Below, piece after piece: positions 34,200-45,987 of a stretch of DNA of 64,000 nucleotides (its first letter is position 1; each line of letters starts with the position of its first letter). Under the pieces are notes generated by a model that worked only from the letters and a program-made list of their open reading frames with translations, was not told where the DNA came from and did no database searches. Position numbers and translations under genes: made by a program. Source of the DNA: Isoetes taiwanensis (taxonomy: Eukaryota; Streptophyta; Lycopodiopsida; Isoetales; Isoetaceae); NCBI GenBank assembly GCA_021234155.1, contig JAJEKV010000057.1, forward strand, positions 62,001 to 126,000. Direction: 5' to 3'.

Positions 34200-37100
34200 G
34201 TTCGACCTCCTTGCCCTCCGGAGCGCTCTATTGGCCTGCAGGTCGACACTACCTATTATTAATTATTACAAAAAAAATTTTGGTTATATGGTGACCACCC
34301 CACCTATCTACATGGATGCATGGCTAATCTCCCGGCGTAGGAAGAGGGTGAATCTTCCATTATGGCCGTGGAGACAGCACCTATATGCCTATATGCCGCT
34401 CATGCCTACACCCTAGTTGCCCAGCGTGGAGGATAGGTCCTTCCCGTATATGGGGCGTGAAGGCCAGATTCCTCCTATCAAAGCATATATGGGGCTAGAG
34501 GTGCTTTTCCTATCAATGCATTCCTCAATGACCTCCTTTCTCTCGAGGTCGTCTACTTCCGTGGGACAGAAGTAGACTTTCTAATCTACTTTCCACTCGT
34601 CCAAGCGGAAACGCGGTCATGCCTACATTGACATTACACCACGCCCTAGAGATCACCGTAGTGGTCTCATCATCGGTAACAACGCATGCAATCCATACCA
34701 AACATAGGTTGCATGCGTAGATTAATCTTAACTACACATGAAACTAATCTAAACATAAATCGACATGCCTGAGCCAATTTTTGCTGGCTCCTTTAATGCA
34801 TGTGATTAACATGATTACCCTAAGGTAATATTTATTAATTAACATTATCATAGTATCGGATACATTACTTCCGATAGTACAATTATATTTACTCTAAGCT
34901 TTGCAATATTTGACCACTTTTAGATCGCGATTATTTAAACAATAACCCTGATTTAGACCTATTGTTACATAGACAAGGTTTTAATTATCATACACAAGAA
35001 TTAGATGTGCTTCTTATTCTCTTCCTTGGGTCCTGCATTACCCTTGGAAGTATATCCCTAAGATGCACTTAAGTATATCCGAATTCTATTTTCTATTTAT
35101 ATTTATAAGGACCTATAGCTATCCTTGGAAGGAATTGCATCCTTCTGAAAGGATTAATTAACATGCTACTTCACATTATCGTTGTTATTTAACTTATTTC
35201 CCTATGATACATATCGTTACAACAATTTCTATGCGGTTATTAGGGTCTATATTTAACTTATCAATAAGACACATTAAGGCTTATAATACATGCGATACCT
35301 TTCCTAAGGCTAAAACGATCCACTCATTGAGCCGTCGAGTAGTTTGGAGGTGACTTGGTCGCTTCATTGCTCCCATAGTTTTGCTCCACTTCGTTGGTGT
35401 AGTTCACTACTACGTCAGTCTCTCACGTTGAAGGCCTCCTGAGCTATCTATCTATCTATCTTACGCTCTATTCGCTTCGGCCATTGCCGGAGTGAACTCT
35501 ATTCTACGGGTCAGTCAATTCGGTGCAAGTACGTTCAATCATAAGATTGAGCCCTCCCACTTTCTTCGAAAAGAAAATGGTCCTGCACCCCTTCAATGAC
35601 ATTGCACACAACGTCATATCTATTCTCTCCCCTTAAGAGGTTATACGCTTCTTACTTAGCGCATTAAGTTACTAGCCTTAGCTAACATATATAACCATCT
35701 AAGATGGATGCACATATTATGTTATCATTTATTTCAATATAATTATGGGTTATCTACTTAGTTAGAACGATTCTAAACCACAAGGTTTTGTCATGACGAC
35801 AATTCCTTTTGTCTCAAAAAAGACTATTTGATTACTATAATTCTTATTTTAGATGTACCTTGCATGTACTATTATTTTATTATTCTAGAGATTCCCCTTT
35901 CTTAGTTATTTAAACTCTTGGAATATTCCTACCAATCGAATTGATGTCATCGTAACAAGTTGGCCGGACTTGTTAGATTACTTCTTTTCTTTCGGTTGGA
36001 TTATTCTTTTGGAGATACTAGATTTATACATGGTCAACAATTATCCTAGTAGTGATTCCTTCTTAGCGAGGAGATCAATCTCACCAAGTGGTTTCAATAC
36101 GTTGGATGTCTGTTAACAATCGTGTATAATTTTAGTTATTCCTATGCGTCTCCTTCCCAATTGGGCAATCCTTTCAACGAGAATATCCGGAATTGCCTTC
36201 TAATCCCAATATGGATGTTACCATCCATACATTTAACCTACTAGGCCCCATGGCCTTAGATCTTTGAGCTTGCTAGAAGCTCATCCGCCGTTACTTTTGC
36301 TTGAAGGAGCAAGGTAACGTTCTTCCGAGTCGCTCGATACTTCAGTCTCCTTGACAGTGGCTCCTCTTTGATGTAGAGGTTGACTTTGTTCGCTAGAAGC
36401 CTCTTATTGCTGGTGGCTTGATGGTGTAGTTGATCATTTGAATCTTGCATGCCGCTTTTCAAATGCCTGAAAGTGGCGCTGTTGAAAGAGATCTTTCATC
36501 TTGAACTCTTTGTCTTGGCAGCTAAAGGATGACTCTGTATCCGATATTGTTTCTTCGACTCCATCGATGTCTCATACGTCGAGTCCTCTTGTCGTTATCG
36601 TGTTGCCCGAAGAGTGTTGACGATGTTGATTGCTTCACCCCTGCAACTTGCATGACATCTCTTCCTTTGATCTGTTATGCTATGGGAGGGATGGAATAAC
36701 AAGGGAACTATACATGCAAAACATATAGCTTACATAATTACAATTACTACTAGAGCTATTAGGTCCCCCTTGTGCCTCCCTTCGAGTTGCACACCTACTC
36801 CTTGGCAATGTCATCGGTGTTCCTCCCGGTGCAATGGTGTTGACGATCCTATTTGTACGTCAGTTCGTACTCCGGGGTAACTTGTTAATATACTTGGGCC
36901 TTCCGATGCTTGTCGGCTATGGCACAACCGCTTTGCATCACATTCTAACTAAGGTGTGCTTGTCGTTGATGCTTCGACATTTCAGTCTGCTTCTTGATCC
37001 TGTTCTCGGGCAATAATTGTTCCCCCCTTCATGATACTTGAAGCTATTTGAAGGCGTCTCTTGAGGCTGTGCGCGATTCCTTTGGCTATACTCCTCTGGA

Positions 37101-40100
37101 GTTGTTCTCTTCTGCAGTTGTTCTTTGAATCGTTCATCCTTGGGTTCACCAAGTTGCATGCAAGGCCGCGTGCAAGTCATCGGCTCGCCTCACCTAGTTG
37201 GTTCTCCATCGAGCTTCCAAACTTCTTCGTTTGATCCCCTCGATCACATGGCTTGGACGTTGTCACGTTCCACAGTGCTATGCCGTCTTCTTGTCTTGAG
37301 GTACCCTCCGGTGACTTTGATTGTGCTCGTCAGTTTTGATCCTCCTGTTGCCTCCTCAGGGGAAGCTCGTGGAAGAAGTCGGTTTGCTAGCACTTCTCCA
37401 TCTTTCGCCTTCGATCTTTGTCCTTCTATGCATTTCGGTCTCTTTGGCAAGTAAGGCATCATGACTCTCCTCCCCGATGGCTCCGTTTGTTCGGATGATG
37501 GATCCTTATCTCTGCGCAGCTTGACCCTTGCGTTGAAGAAGTACCTGCCTTAGATATACTCTTGTCGTTGAATAGCCTGGCTATTATCTTGAACTCTCTT
37601 TTCGCCGAAGGTGCTTCAGTTGCTATCCTTGTCGTTAAGGCGTCGAATGCTTCTACCTTGGGCGTTTGGCGTGCCACATGTCGGAGAGATATGGTCGGCT
37701 TCTTCTCTTCTAATTATTGGTAGGAGTATCGTGACGCCGTCACCTAGTTGTTGAAGGCATGTCTCCTCATCGCGGTGCCTTTCGTAAGTGCATCTCCATC
37801 TAATACACGTGTCATAGCGCATCACCCTATATTACCACAAGGTGGGATTATGGTCGTCGAGATGTTGCCTTCTTAGTTGGCTCGTTGATGTCGGGGTGTT
37901 CCTCCTTCCATTGTTGAGGCCACTCATGTCATAAGTTAGGTCAAGTCTTTGCCACTTTGCTACAAGAGGTAGTGTTGCACCCCGACGATGTCCCGGTGTG
38001 TCGTTGATGATCTTGACATGATCGGTGTTGTCTCTTATTCTAACATTGGGTGCACGAGCTGTCTTCTACTTGAGGGCGCTCCCAAGTGTTTGGAGTCGAA
38101 GGTTTGCTTGGGCTCTGGTCGTTCTCCCTCGTACTTGCTCTTCCATTTTGATCTTGGGCTATAGTTGTGCTTCCTCGCTTACTCCTTTGGTAGTCGAAGT
38201 GAAGGAGCTTCCTGATCTAAGCGCTAAATCCGTAAAACATGACTTTAAACTCATGTTTCTCCACTATATATGTGGACATCATTTACATTGGGATTTTAAT
38301 TCATCCACTTTTGCAAAACAACTACGAAGATCTACCTAATTATTTATACTCCTTTAAGGTTTCCCCTCCTTGATCGCGTTTGATACTTCGGTTTTGCTGC
38401 ATCTTCTTCGCTCGGTTGACTCGGGATTCCTTGAGATGCTTTGCTACTATTGTTGAGCTTAAATTCGATCCGAGCTGATCACCTCAAGTTCTGCGAAGAG
38501 TGTTCGCCGATGTGATCCCTTGAAAAAGCTGCTCCTCCTTATTGTGTAAGTTCGTCGCGAGGAGTGCGGTGACCGCTCACGTCCCTACATGCGGTGTGTC
38601 GTTGCAAGATTGCTGATTTGCGGTGCCATTGATCGAGCTTGAGTAGGGTCACCTGGCTGTTGCAGTCGGGCATTCTTGAATATCTTCGAAGCTCTGAGAT
38701 CGTGGTCGATGGCAGGTGTTGTCATTCCTCCGCATGTTGAATTTACGAGTCGACTCACGTTTGGGCTGGGCTTTGCTTTATTCCGAGGTGGCTCTCCCCG
38801 GCACGGAAGTGTGGTCATCTCCATTGCCCTACCATGGCTCCTTCTGGTCGCCTTTGCGTGATTTGTACCTGCTGGCTAGGTCGTCTCCTCCGTCCTTTGG
38901 GTCCTAACCATTCGAGTCTCGCACTCCTTGGCTGACGTAGTAAAGCCGTCCTTCCTTTGGTTTCTAGGTGTTCCTGGGTCCGGAATTCCTGTTTGAGCAG
39001 AATATTCTCCTCCTTGGTCTTGCCCCTAGTGCTTCTGAGCCTTCGAAGTCGGAATTGTTCCTTGATATCGTCTCCTCTCTCTCATGGTCTCCTACCTTTT
39101 TGGAACCGATGAAAGTTCTCCTGGCTGGTGCAAGGGAGCTGGAGGCTCATCTTGGTCAGCCTTTAGGTGCTTTGTGGTTGCCTAGCTTGGTTACTCCTTT
39201 TGTTGACGTTGGCGCTTTGAGCTGCTTGGGGCCGCAAGGTCGCGGGTGATCTTCCCTCCGGTTTCTATCTCTCCCGTTGTCGCCATGAGTTGTCTCCTCG
39301 ACGGAAGATTATGCCCTCTCGCCCTAGTTCGTGATGCTAACGCGACATCGATGCCTAACATCTTCCCGTACGTATTTTTTGTTGTCTCGCGTTCTTCCAT
39401 TTGAAACTCATGTGCGCCGAGTTGGTGAAGGCGTTGAGATCCTCTTTTCGATGTGAGCTCGTGGACGGGTAGCCGGAGGTTGACATCTAGAACATTCTTG
39501 GTGCCGTTGGTTACCAATATTCTTCCCATTTGATGGAGATTGATGATAGGCGGTGGTGTCCTGTTCTACTCGTTTGTCGGTTGAGGTGTTTGTCATGCTT
39601 CCCTCTCTTGGGTCCCGCCTTTTTTGGTCTCCTCTCCTTATCTGTTTGTACATCGGCCGGGACCTTGATGTCTTCAAGGAGTTGCGCCCTTAGCTCGCCT
39701 CTGTGGCTCGGGCCCCGTCCTTCAAAAGCAACGCCGCGGTGTATCCTAGAGTCTAAGAGTCTACTTGAAGGGCTCTCCTACAATATTCTCGGGCTCTATA
39801 AGCAAGCAAGATGGCTCGAGCAAAGATTACTAGAGACATATCTATAATTTACAAGTCTATGGACATTAGGGCGTGTGGTATGGCATGACATAAGGGTTGT
39901 TTTGCAAAGCCCTCATGGTGTTTGAGGTATACTCTAAGGTCCCAGCAAAGTTGGTTTGGGGGTCCAATCTCTACACATGGAATGACTTGGGCAGCTCTAG
40001 GCTCTAGCTCCTTTCTAGGTATCCTGGCAATAGGGAGTGTCAATGTGGCGGCTATATAAGTCAAACTCTATTAGAAGGACACAGAATTAGGTCAAGGTTT

Positions 40101-40400
40101 ATGCCTTTGGCTCGAGCAGAGGTGGTGTACCAACAGTTGGACTTGGGTTGCTATGCTAAGGTCTAGATGACTATAACAAAGGGGTGTTCCTGAGCACTTC
40201 TACCTAGGAGTAAGGCATCAGCTTCGAGCCGAGATCAATACTTGCGAGCTACTAATGGGGTATGCTTCTATTTACAACAAACCACAGTTTGGGAAAACAA
40301 TTCAAGGGTTTGAGCAATTTTGGTCATTTTGAGATGGGGTTTGACATTTCTATCCTAATTTGAGGTCATAAATGGATTCTAGGCTGTCTAACGGTCCTAA
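34200..40400 (-). other. Element B interior without recognisable protein domains
   Basis: The 36.2-39.8 kb part has higher GC and looks codon-like. Minus-strand frames of 60-112 codons are rich in Lys/Arg/Gln/Thr (for example 39191-39529 and 37459-37677), as expected of a gag-like or linker region, but none shows a known motif. Opposite-strand frames are similar in length. 34.8-36.2 kb is AT-rich. If this is a decayed gag-pol, frameshifts have erased it beyond recognition by eye. Confidence 0.4.
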
Positions 40401-40462
40401 CGCAACAAATTTCAGGCAATTTGGAGCTCTGTAGCTCAAGTTATGGAGGTTCAAAATTTGGA

Positions 40463-40532
40463 GGTCTCACACGTTGCGCCCAGACCGATTTTGAGAATGT
40501 AGAAATCTGTCCTGGCGCGACGTGTGAGACAT
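40463..40532. repeat. Leader palindrome, copy 1
   Basis: Arms GGTCTCACACGTTGCGCC and GGCGCGACGTGTGAGAC pair around about 33 bp that itself contains a weak aga..tct pairing. Three copies of this unit are found in the element-B leader. Confidence 0.9.
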
Positions 40533-40661
40533 GGGTCCTAATTGGGCTAGGCTTACTCAATTTAAGTGATCTAAGGCTGTAATTCCACTAAACTCATCGA
40601 GTTAGGCAGAATTGACCCCTTACTTGGTCGATTTGGAGCTGTTTTGGGCATTTTTGGGCAT

Positions 40662-40730
40662 GGTCTCACACGTTGCGCCCAGCCCGATTCCTAAAATCTA
40701 GAAATCTGTCCTGGCGCGACGTGTGAGACA
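40662..40730. repeat. Leader palindrome, copy 2
   Basis: Same arms as at 40463. The loop differs at scattered positions while both arms are conserved. Confidence 0.9.
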
Positions 40731-41263
40731 TCGTCTCAATTTTGCTCAAAAGCTCCAATTTGACTAAAACAAAAGCTAGAATTCTATAACTTAACTTAAT
40801 TAAGTAACTTTATACAGTTATAATTTACTCTAAAACACGTTGTATTAAACAAATTTTATCATTTACGAAATTAATAAGGTTCTCCTTTGATATGATTGGT
40901 AAGTGCATATCTTTCTTCATTAGAGTTACTCCTTTGGTGTGTCTTTGTCGGTTGTTGAGTCTTCAAAATGTTGGACCAGCTTCTGCTCTGCTGCTTCTTG
41001 ACCCCTGGCCTCCCGCTCTCGTTCTGCCCTCTCCTCTTCTTGTTTCCTTCAGCCTCCTTGGCCTCTGGCTGTTTTGCCTTGTCGAGGGAGTCGAGTGGTC
41101 TGTTTGGTGCGCGTCATGTCGATCGGAGGCTTGGTGTCTATCAGGATGATGACTCTATCTAGCTTAAGGGTCTTGGTTCTAAGTCTAAGGCTTGGCCATT
41201 AATATTATCTAACATTATTACAGCTTAAATCTAAATAAGGATTATAATTCAAACACAAACGAT

Positions 41264-41355
41264 GCCCGCCCTCAGTGGTTGGCACGGGGGGGTTTGGGGG
41301 GGTTCGGGGGGGTTCAACCCTTTGGGTGGGAGGTTCAATTCCCGCTACTGTGGGA
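41264..41355 (+). other. tRNA-like segment with G-runs
   Basis: CTCAGTGGTTGGCAC resembles a tRNA D-arm/A-box and GGTTCAATTCC is an exact B-box, with a stem-forming gggag / cccgc pair. Between them are three runs of 6-7 G separated by TTT/TTC (about 41285-41312), able to form a G-quadruplex. It is not a usable tRNA; a tRNA-derived SINE head or degenerate tRNA relic is likely. Confidence 0.4.
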
Positions 41356-41479
41356 ATTCTTTTAAGATGAGGTTTAAATAGATTAGAAAGCTAATCTAGC
41401 TAATTCCTAGGCTGAAATTCGAATTACTAAGTTACTTTTCTAAATTTTTTTTGACTTTTTAAACTGTTTTCCGATCAAT

Positions 41480-41546
41480 GTCTCACACGTTGCGCCCAGA
41501 CAAGTTTCTACATTTTAGAAATCAGCTCTGGCGCGACGTGTGAGAC
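41480..41546. repeat. Leader palindrome, copy 3
   Basis: Arms GTCTCACACGTTGCGCC and GGCGCGACGTGTGAGAC again conserved, with a more diverged loop. Nearest to the PBS of the three copies. Confidence 0.9.
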
Positions 41547-41574
41547 CATCCTATTTGGCTCACTAATTTTTTTC

Positions 41575-41712
41575 TTTAACTGCTACTAATTCACTTTAAC
41601 TGCTTCTTTAACTGCTATTAATTCACTTTAACTGCTACTAATTAACTTTAACTGTTGCTAGCTTAGCCACTTTAACTGCTACTAATTAACTTTAACTGTT
41701 GCTAGCTTAGCA
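41575..41712 (-). repeat. ACTTTAACTGCTACTAATT minisatellite
   Basis: About six units of 20-26 bp (ctttaactgctactaattaa and ctttaactgttgctagctta variants), about 115 bp inside the PBS of element B. Confidence 0.85.
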
Positions 41713-41825
41713 TATACTACAAAAATGAGAAAAAATTTCCCATTTCTCGAGGTTTGAGGATCCTATCAAGTTAGTACTACTGGGAGCATGGTCGATTAAC
41801 TTTGCTCTTGGTCTCCAAGAACATT

Positions 41826-41836
41826 GCTCGATACCA
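41826..41836 (-). other. Primer-binding site of element B
   Basis: The minus strand reads TGGTATCGAGC, directly beside the 5' LTR. This is the initiator-tRNA(Met) site TGGTATCAGAGC with one small deletion or error. It fixes the element's orientation. Confidence 0.8.
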
Positions 41837-41837
41837 C

Positions 41838-43551
41838 CGTGGACCCCTACTACCGCATACTGTGCACTCACCGTGTATACAAACAGAGTTCTTTCCCATA
41901 CCAGCTCCATGCCGATACAGGGCCCTTCACATAACACTGCAACCGTGACGGGTTCCAGTGGGAAGAGTGAAAGGGTCATTGTACCCCGTCTCCCTCAGGG
42001 CCTACCTAGCTGCGGAAGCGTAAACATACATGTCAGTATATAAGAGCAACACATATACCCATCCTTCTGGGTGGCACATCACATCTGCAAAAGACAATGA
42101 TCAGCACAATGCATAGAGGAAATCCTACCCAAGGCTCGGACCGCGGGGATGGACTGACAAGCTTGGGTCTCCAGAGGTCATTGCAGACAGAATTCATGGC
42201 AATGGATTTGGCTGGCATAAGAACATGGCATTGGGTTGTCCACTCCATCCGCCCCTCCTGTGCACACTTTGCAGAGTAGGTTGAAAAGTGTTGGGACCCG
42301 ACTGTAGCCCGCCGGAGGCATAGCCAAAAGGGCTATTCCTGGGTTGCATCTCCCCAGTTCCGATGGGGCAGGTAGGGATCACTCCCTCCAGAGATCTACA
42401 TGCTGACTCAAGGTGACTAGAGGGCCACTGCCCGTATTCAACTTGAACTCAATGGAAGGTCATATTCACCACCTCACGAGTGTCGAGCCCATGCCTTGCC
42501 CACACGCAGTGGCAAGCCATTAGACCTAGTCACAATGATCCCCGGTAGCACTAACACACCATAGGGATCGCTCAAGAGTCGAACACGAACCTCCTTATAA
42601 GCCCGGTCGCCCCTTCACCCACAACCAGGTGTGGCTCTTGTGCACAGGCCGCATCTACAGTGTGCTAGAGAGGCTACTCTAGGAGCATCAACTATAAAGC
42701 TTTAGGTCTCTACCCCCCTTCCCAATAAAAGGAGTTCACAGAGATACATCATCCATATACATCACAGAAGAACTAAAGAACAAGATCTAATCTATATCAT
42801 AGAGTTAGGTTCTTTAGTTAGAATCACTATCTAGAGTTCTAGAGGGCTGCTATGGGCAATTTAAGAGGCTAAACCCACTTGATTCGATGGTCGAAATGGG
42901 GTTTAGACTACTAAATTGCCTAAATACCCCATCCTTGAGTTCCTCCTCCTCGACTGAACTTCGACCATCCCAACAAATGCTCGAATCAAGGAAAACTAAT
43001 GATGCGCTTCTCTCGGGGCCAGTTCGGGGAGGCGGTTTTGGCTCTTGAGGCAGCCAAAACGAGCTCTAAAACCCTAGAAACGAAAAATGGGCAAGTTAGG
43101 GTTCTCCTACTTAAATAGACAAGGGGGGTGGCTAGGGTTTCCAATTATCCCCTTTAGGCATGTGGGATAATTGGGAAAAGGGCCCACTTGCCTTTAAGGG
43201 CTAGGTGGCCAAATGTGCCCACATGGAAATGTGTGCACCCAAATGTGCTCACATGGAAATGTGTGCACATTAATGAATGTGTACATTGGAAAATGTGCAC
43301 ATTAATTGCACCTATGGGTATGGCCCACTTGGCATCAAGTGGCCACATGGAAATGTGTGCCCACATTAATGTGTACATTGGAAAATGTGCACATTAATAC
43401 TAATGCACATTCTTAGCAAGTTGCCCCCTAGGGGCTACCCACTTGGCTACACGCGTTGGCATTACCGCCGGTCGGGGTGGCGGTACGCGGCGTGGCGTGG
43501 CGATTACAATATACGCCCCGGGGCGATAATCGTTGCTTTGGAACGTCCGCA
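41838..43551 (-). repeat. Element B 5' LTR (~1.7 kb)
   Basis: Matches 31876-33580 throughout. Its outer end reads GGAACGTCCGCA instead of GGAACGTCACA and its inner end TGGACCCC instead of TGTGACGTCCCC, so both terminal motifs are altered. Confidence 0.85.
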
Positions 43552-43810
43552 TTGGGCTTGCAGTATTGGCCTCAGCATGGCGTGGAGGTTCCAAGAATGG
43601 ATCGGCTTCCATGAATGCAGCTTATTCCATGTATTTTCTGTGCTTATTCCCCGTTTCGGGCTTGGAAGATCCGGCTATGGCAATGCAGCATGGGGTATGG
43701 CAATGTAAGATCCAGCTATGGTATGGTATGGTAAGAGGTGAGTTTTCACCTCTTTTGACATTTTTTTAGAGTTCTTTCATGTCTTCGGCATACTGAAAAT
43801 TGTGTTACAG

Positions 43811-44049
43811 GCTTCATTCATTGGGGCTATAGCTATTGCAGATTTTGTGAAAACAACGTTAGGTCCAAAGGGAATGGTATATCATACATTTATTGGCTGT
43901 TTATTATTGAGCATGCAGGAGTTTCTTAACATTCTTCTTTCTGGTTATAGGACAAGATATTGCGGTCCACAGGAAGAGGCCACACTGTTACTGTCACAAA
44001 TGATGGAGCAACGATTTTGAAATCTCTTCATGTAGATAATCCAGCAGCC
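43811..44049 (+). pseudogene. CCT2: Captured fragment of chaperonin CCT beta subunit
   Basis: CCT-beta is a subunit of the cytosolic TRiC/CCT ring that folds actin and tubulin. Exon 1 (43811-43876) reads ASFIGAIAIADFVKTTLGPK then GM, followed by a GT donor. After an AG at 43949-43950, exon 2 (43951-44049) reads [33 protein letters not shown]. This is the N-terminal equatorial ATP-binding region of CCT-beta, including the GDGAT-type loop equivalent TNDGAT. The frame is open across both exons, but the rest of the 530-residue protein is absent and the next bases run into PP4c sequence. Confidence 0.9.
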
Positions 44050-44087
44050 CCAGGAAGGAAGCTAAAGGGGCAAGTCTTTTCTCGATC

Positions 44088-44425
44088 CATGAAAGTCGTC
44101 AAATAACGCAGGTATAAATTGCTGTGCATTTGCATCTTTATGTTGTATTTGTGAACTTATGATAACATTCTGAAGTTCATGATTCTTTCAGGTTTATGGT
44201 TTTTATGATGAATGCTTAAGAAAATATGGATCTGTAAATGTCTGGCGTTACTGCACTGATATTTTTGACCATCTAAGGTCTGTACAATTGGATTATCCTG
44301 GGCTTCTGTATGAAGTGGTATAAAATAATTTTTGTGATTACCCTTGCAGTCTTTCAGCTTTGATTGAGAACAAAATATTCAGTGTGCATGGAGGTCTTTC
44401 CCCTGCCATAAGGACAATTGACCAG
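44088..44425 (+). pseudogene. Captured fragment of PP4 catalytic subunit (PPX)
   Basis: PP4c is a PP2A-family Ser/Thr phosphatase. Three exon parts are present. HESRQITQ (44088-44111) contains the catalytic His and Arg of the GNHE motif, though the Gly-Asn before it is lost. [17 protein letters not shown] and [10 protein letters not shown] follow (44192-44277). The last exon reads [20 protein letters not shown] (44350-44425). All junctions keep GT and AG. The [13 protein letters not shown] and [10 protein letters not shown] signatures favour PP4 over PP2A, which has other residues there. The fragment follows CCT-beta after only 38 bp in the same orientation, giving a potential chimeric transcript, although the frames between them are not clearly joined. 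Confidence 0.9.
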
Positions 44426-45096
44426 GTATGTTGCTTCTGAAGTGATGGCATTGTTTATTATGACACATAGCCTAGGTGATGAAAAAGAACACATAGCCTA
44501 GGTGATGAAACCTTGCCTAGATGATGAATCCATTGGCATTTTATATAATTGGTTATCCAATGTTGTTTTGTGATATTTATTTACTTACTGATAACATTTT
44601 GCAATGAATCTCCAAGTCATTTATGAACCTTCTTGCACATGGTGAAATATGGTCGCCAAGTTTATTTTAGATCCCATGTATTTTAACATTTTTATGTGAG
44701 TCCTTGAGGGCAATAGGGTGCGCACATCTCATAAGATATAATTACCAACTTATTTGTTGAGAATCATAGATTTTATAAGACTTATTCGCTAATTTAATTG
44801 ATTGTTCATTCTTTTTCTTAGCTCCCATGTGCTTTTAGTAGTTTTGTTTTCAATGTGATAGTGGTTCTTTTCTTCTTGGGATAGTATTTATTTTCTTCTT
44901 TTCAATGTGATAGTGCACTTATCTACTTCGTTCTTGACATGATATATTGTTGAAAGTCATTGTATTCGTCATGTATTAAAACAAATTGATTAGCCAACAA
45001 TCGCAGTCTAGATACCAAGCCTAAATAAAAATTTAGCAAGTCTTACCTTGCTAAAGCCTTCTGGTGTGCCTTTTGCTAGTTTTTCCTCTCTTTTTT

Positions 45097-45912
45097 TTTT
45101 TTTTTTTTAAGTAAGAGACGGTTTTGTCATTAATTATAAGATCTCAAGTACATAGCAAAGTGTATGCTTTTGCTAGAAGAGCATACCAAAATATGCATGT
45201 AAAACCAACAAGGAGTTTCATAATACAGTATGATCTCTAACGATATAAAGTATGACAGTCAACAGCAAATAAGTAAATATCTTGAAAGTATAGTTTCTTG
45301 AATGAAGAGAAAACCGAGGTATTCCATCATGTTGAAGAGATCACTTGAATTATCAACTTCCCCAAACTGTAGAGTCCCGCCAACATGTTAATCCACCAAA
45401 AACGTAAGCTAGATCAAAATTAAACAAGAGCAGGGAGCATGCTTTGTTTGGGAAGCAAGAAGGAGGTGATATTCGGGACTCGAGAAAATAAAGACTGAAT
45501 TATAGTAGGCATTAAAAGCATCAGTGGATCCAAAGATATAATGATCAGGGGACCAGTTATTGCTATAGAATAGGCAAAATTTGTCCTTGTTCTCCAAAAG
45601 GATCAGCAAGGATCCATATAGATCAGCAAGTAGCTTGTGATTGTAGTACATAGTTCTATACCTTGTCATCTGTGTCTCAGTAAGTATGAAGTTGTGGTTT
45701 GACAGAAAGGTCCACAAGCAATGAACCTGCACTACCTCCCTGCAGAAGATGGCAGCCCACAAATCCTCACTTTCCTTTTGATATCTTCTGTGTCCTGTTC
45801 TCATAAGAAATGATTCCATCGAGGTAGCAATACTGTTTTGCATAATCTGATCTTTAGCTTGTTGACTGAAAGGCGAGATGTCATCAAATTTGCTTACCAC
45901 GCAGGAATTCAA
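45097..45912 (-). mobile_element. Possible internally deleted LINE, minus strand
   Basis: On the minus strand the segment ends ...ATGACAAAACCGTCTCTTAC, then TTAA and a poly-A (45097-45110). This resembles plant L1 LINE 3' ends. About 300 bp upstream is a 167-codon frame (45912-45409) with a stretch FLSNHNFILTETQMTRYRTM that looks like the 'LTETK' part of an AP endonuclease domain. If so, most of ORF2 is deleted. The assignment rests on short motifs only. Confidence 0.4.
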
Positions 45913-45987
45913 GATATTCTAGGATCATCAAGCAGGAAAAAGTTAGAATCTATAGCATTCAAAATTGAAGTAAATGTCCCTTATACT

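Larger units (their letters stand above)
31876..43551 (-). mobile_element. Element B: ~11.7-kb LTR retrotransposon, no recognisable gag-pol
   Basis: Two LTRs in minus orientation bound an 8.26-kb interior. On the minus strand the order is 5' LTR, PBS, leader, interior, PPT, 3' LTR. LTR ends share TGTGACG...CGTCACA. The flanks gattg (31871-31875) and cattg (43551-43555 region) may be a 5-bp target duplication with one mismatch. Interior frames are short on both strands, and I could not find zinc-knuckle, protease, RT, RNase H or integrase motifs. It is either a large non-autonomous derivative or damaged by mutation or assembly error. A short segment at 35943-35976 matches 54482-54515 of element C (core CAAGTCCGGCCAACTTG), so B and C are related. 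Confidence 0.8.
43552..45096 (+). mobile_element. Helitron-5, right part
   Basis: Sequence resuming after element B. It carries spliced fragments of CCT-beta and PP4c, followed by AT-rich DNA. A 21-bp unit cacatagcctaggtgatgaa occurs in tandem at 44463-44512 with a third diverged copy. Assignment to Helitron-5 assumes B interrupted one continuous element. Confidence 0.5.

Noticed and set aside
36250-39850. Plus-strand frames (up to 109 codons) as genes
   Set aside because: Element B is oriented on the minus strand by its PBS and PPT; these frames match no protein and are mirrored by similar-length minus-strand frames.
43154-43397. Frames with MCTHFHV-like repeats (also at 33236-33440 and 15648-15851)
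   Set aside because: They translate the GTGCACATTTTCC sub-repeats of the B-family LTR.
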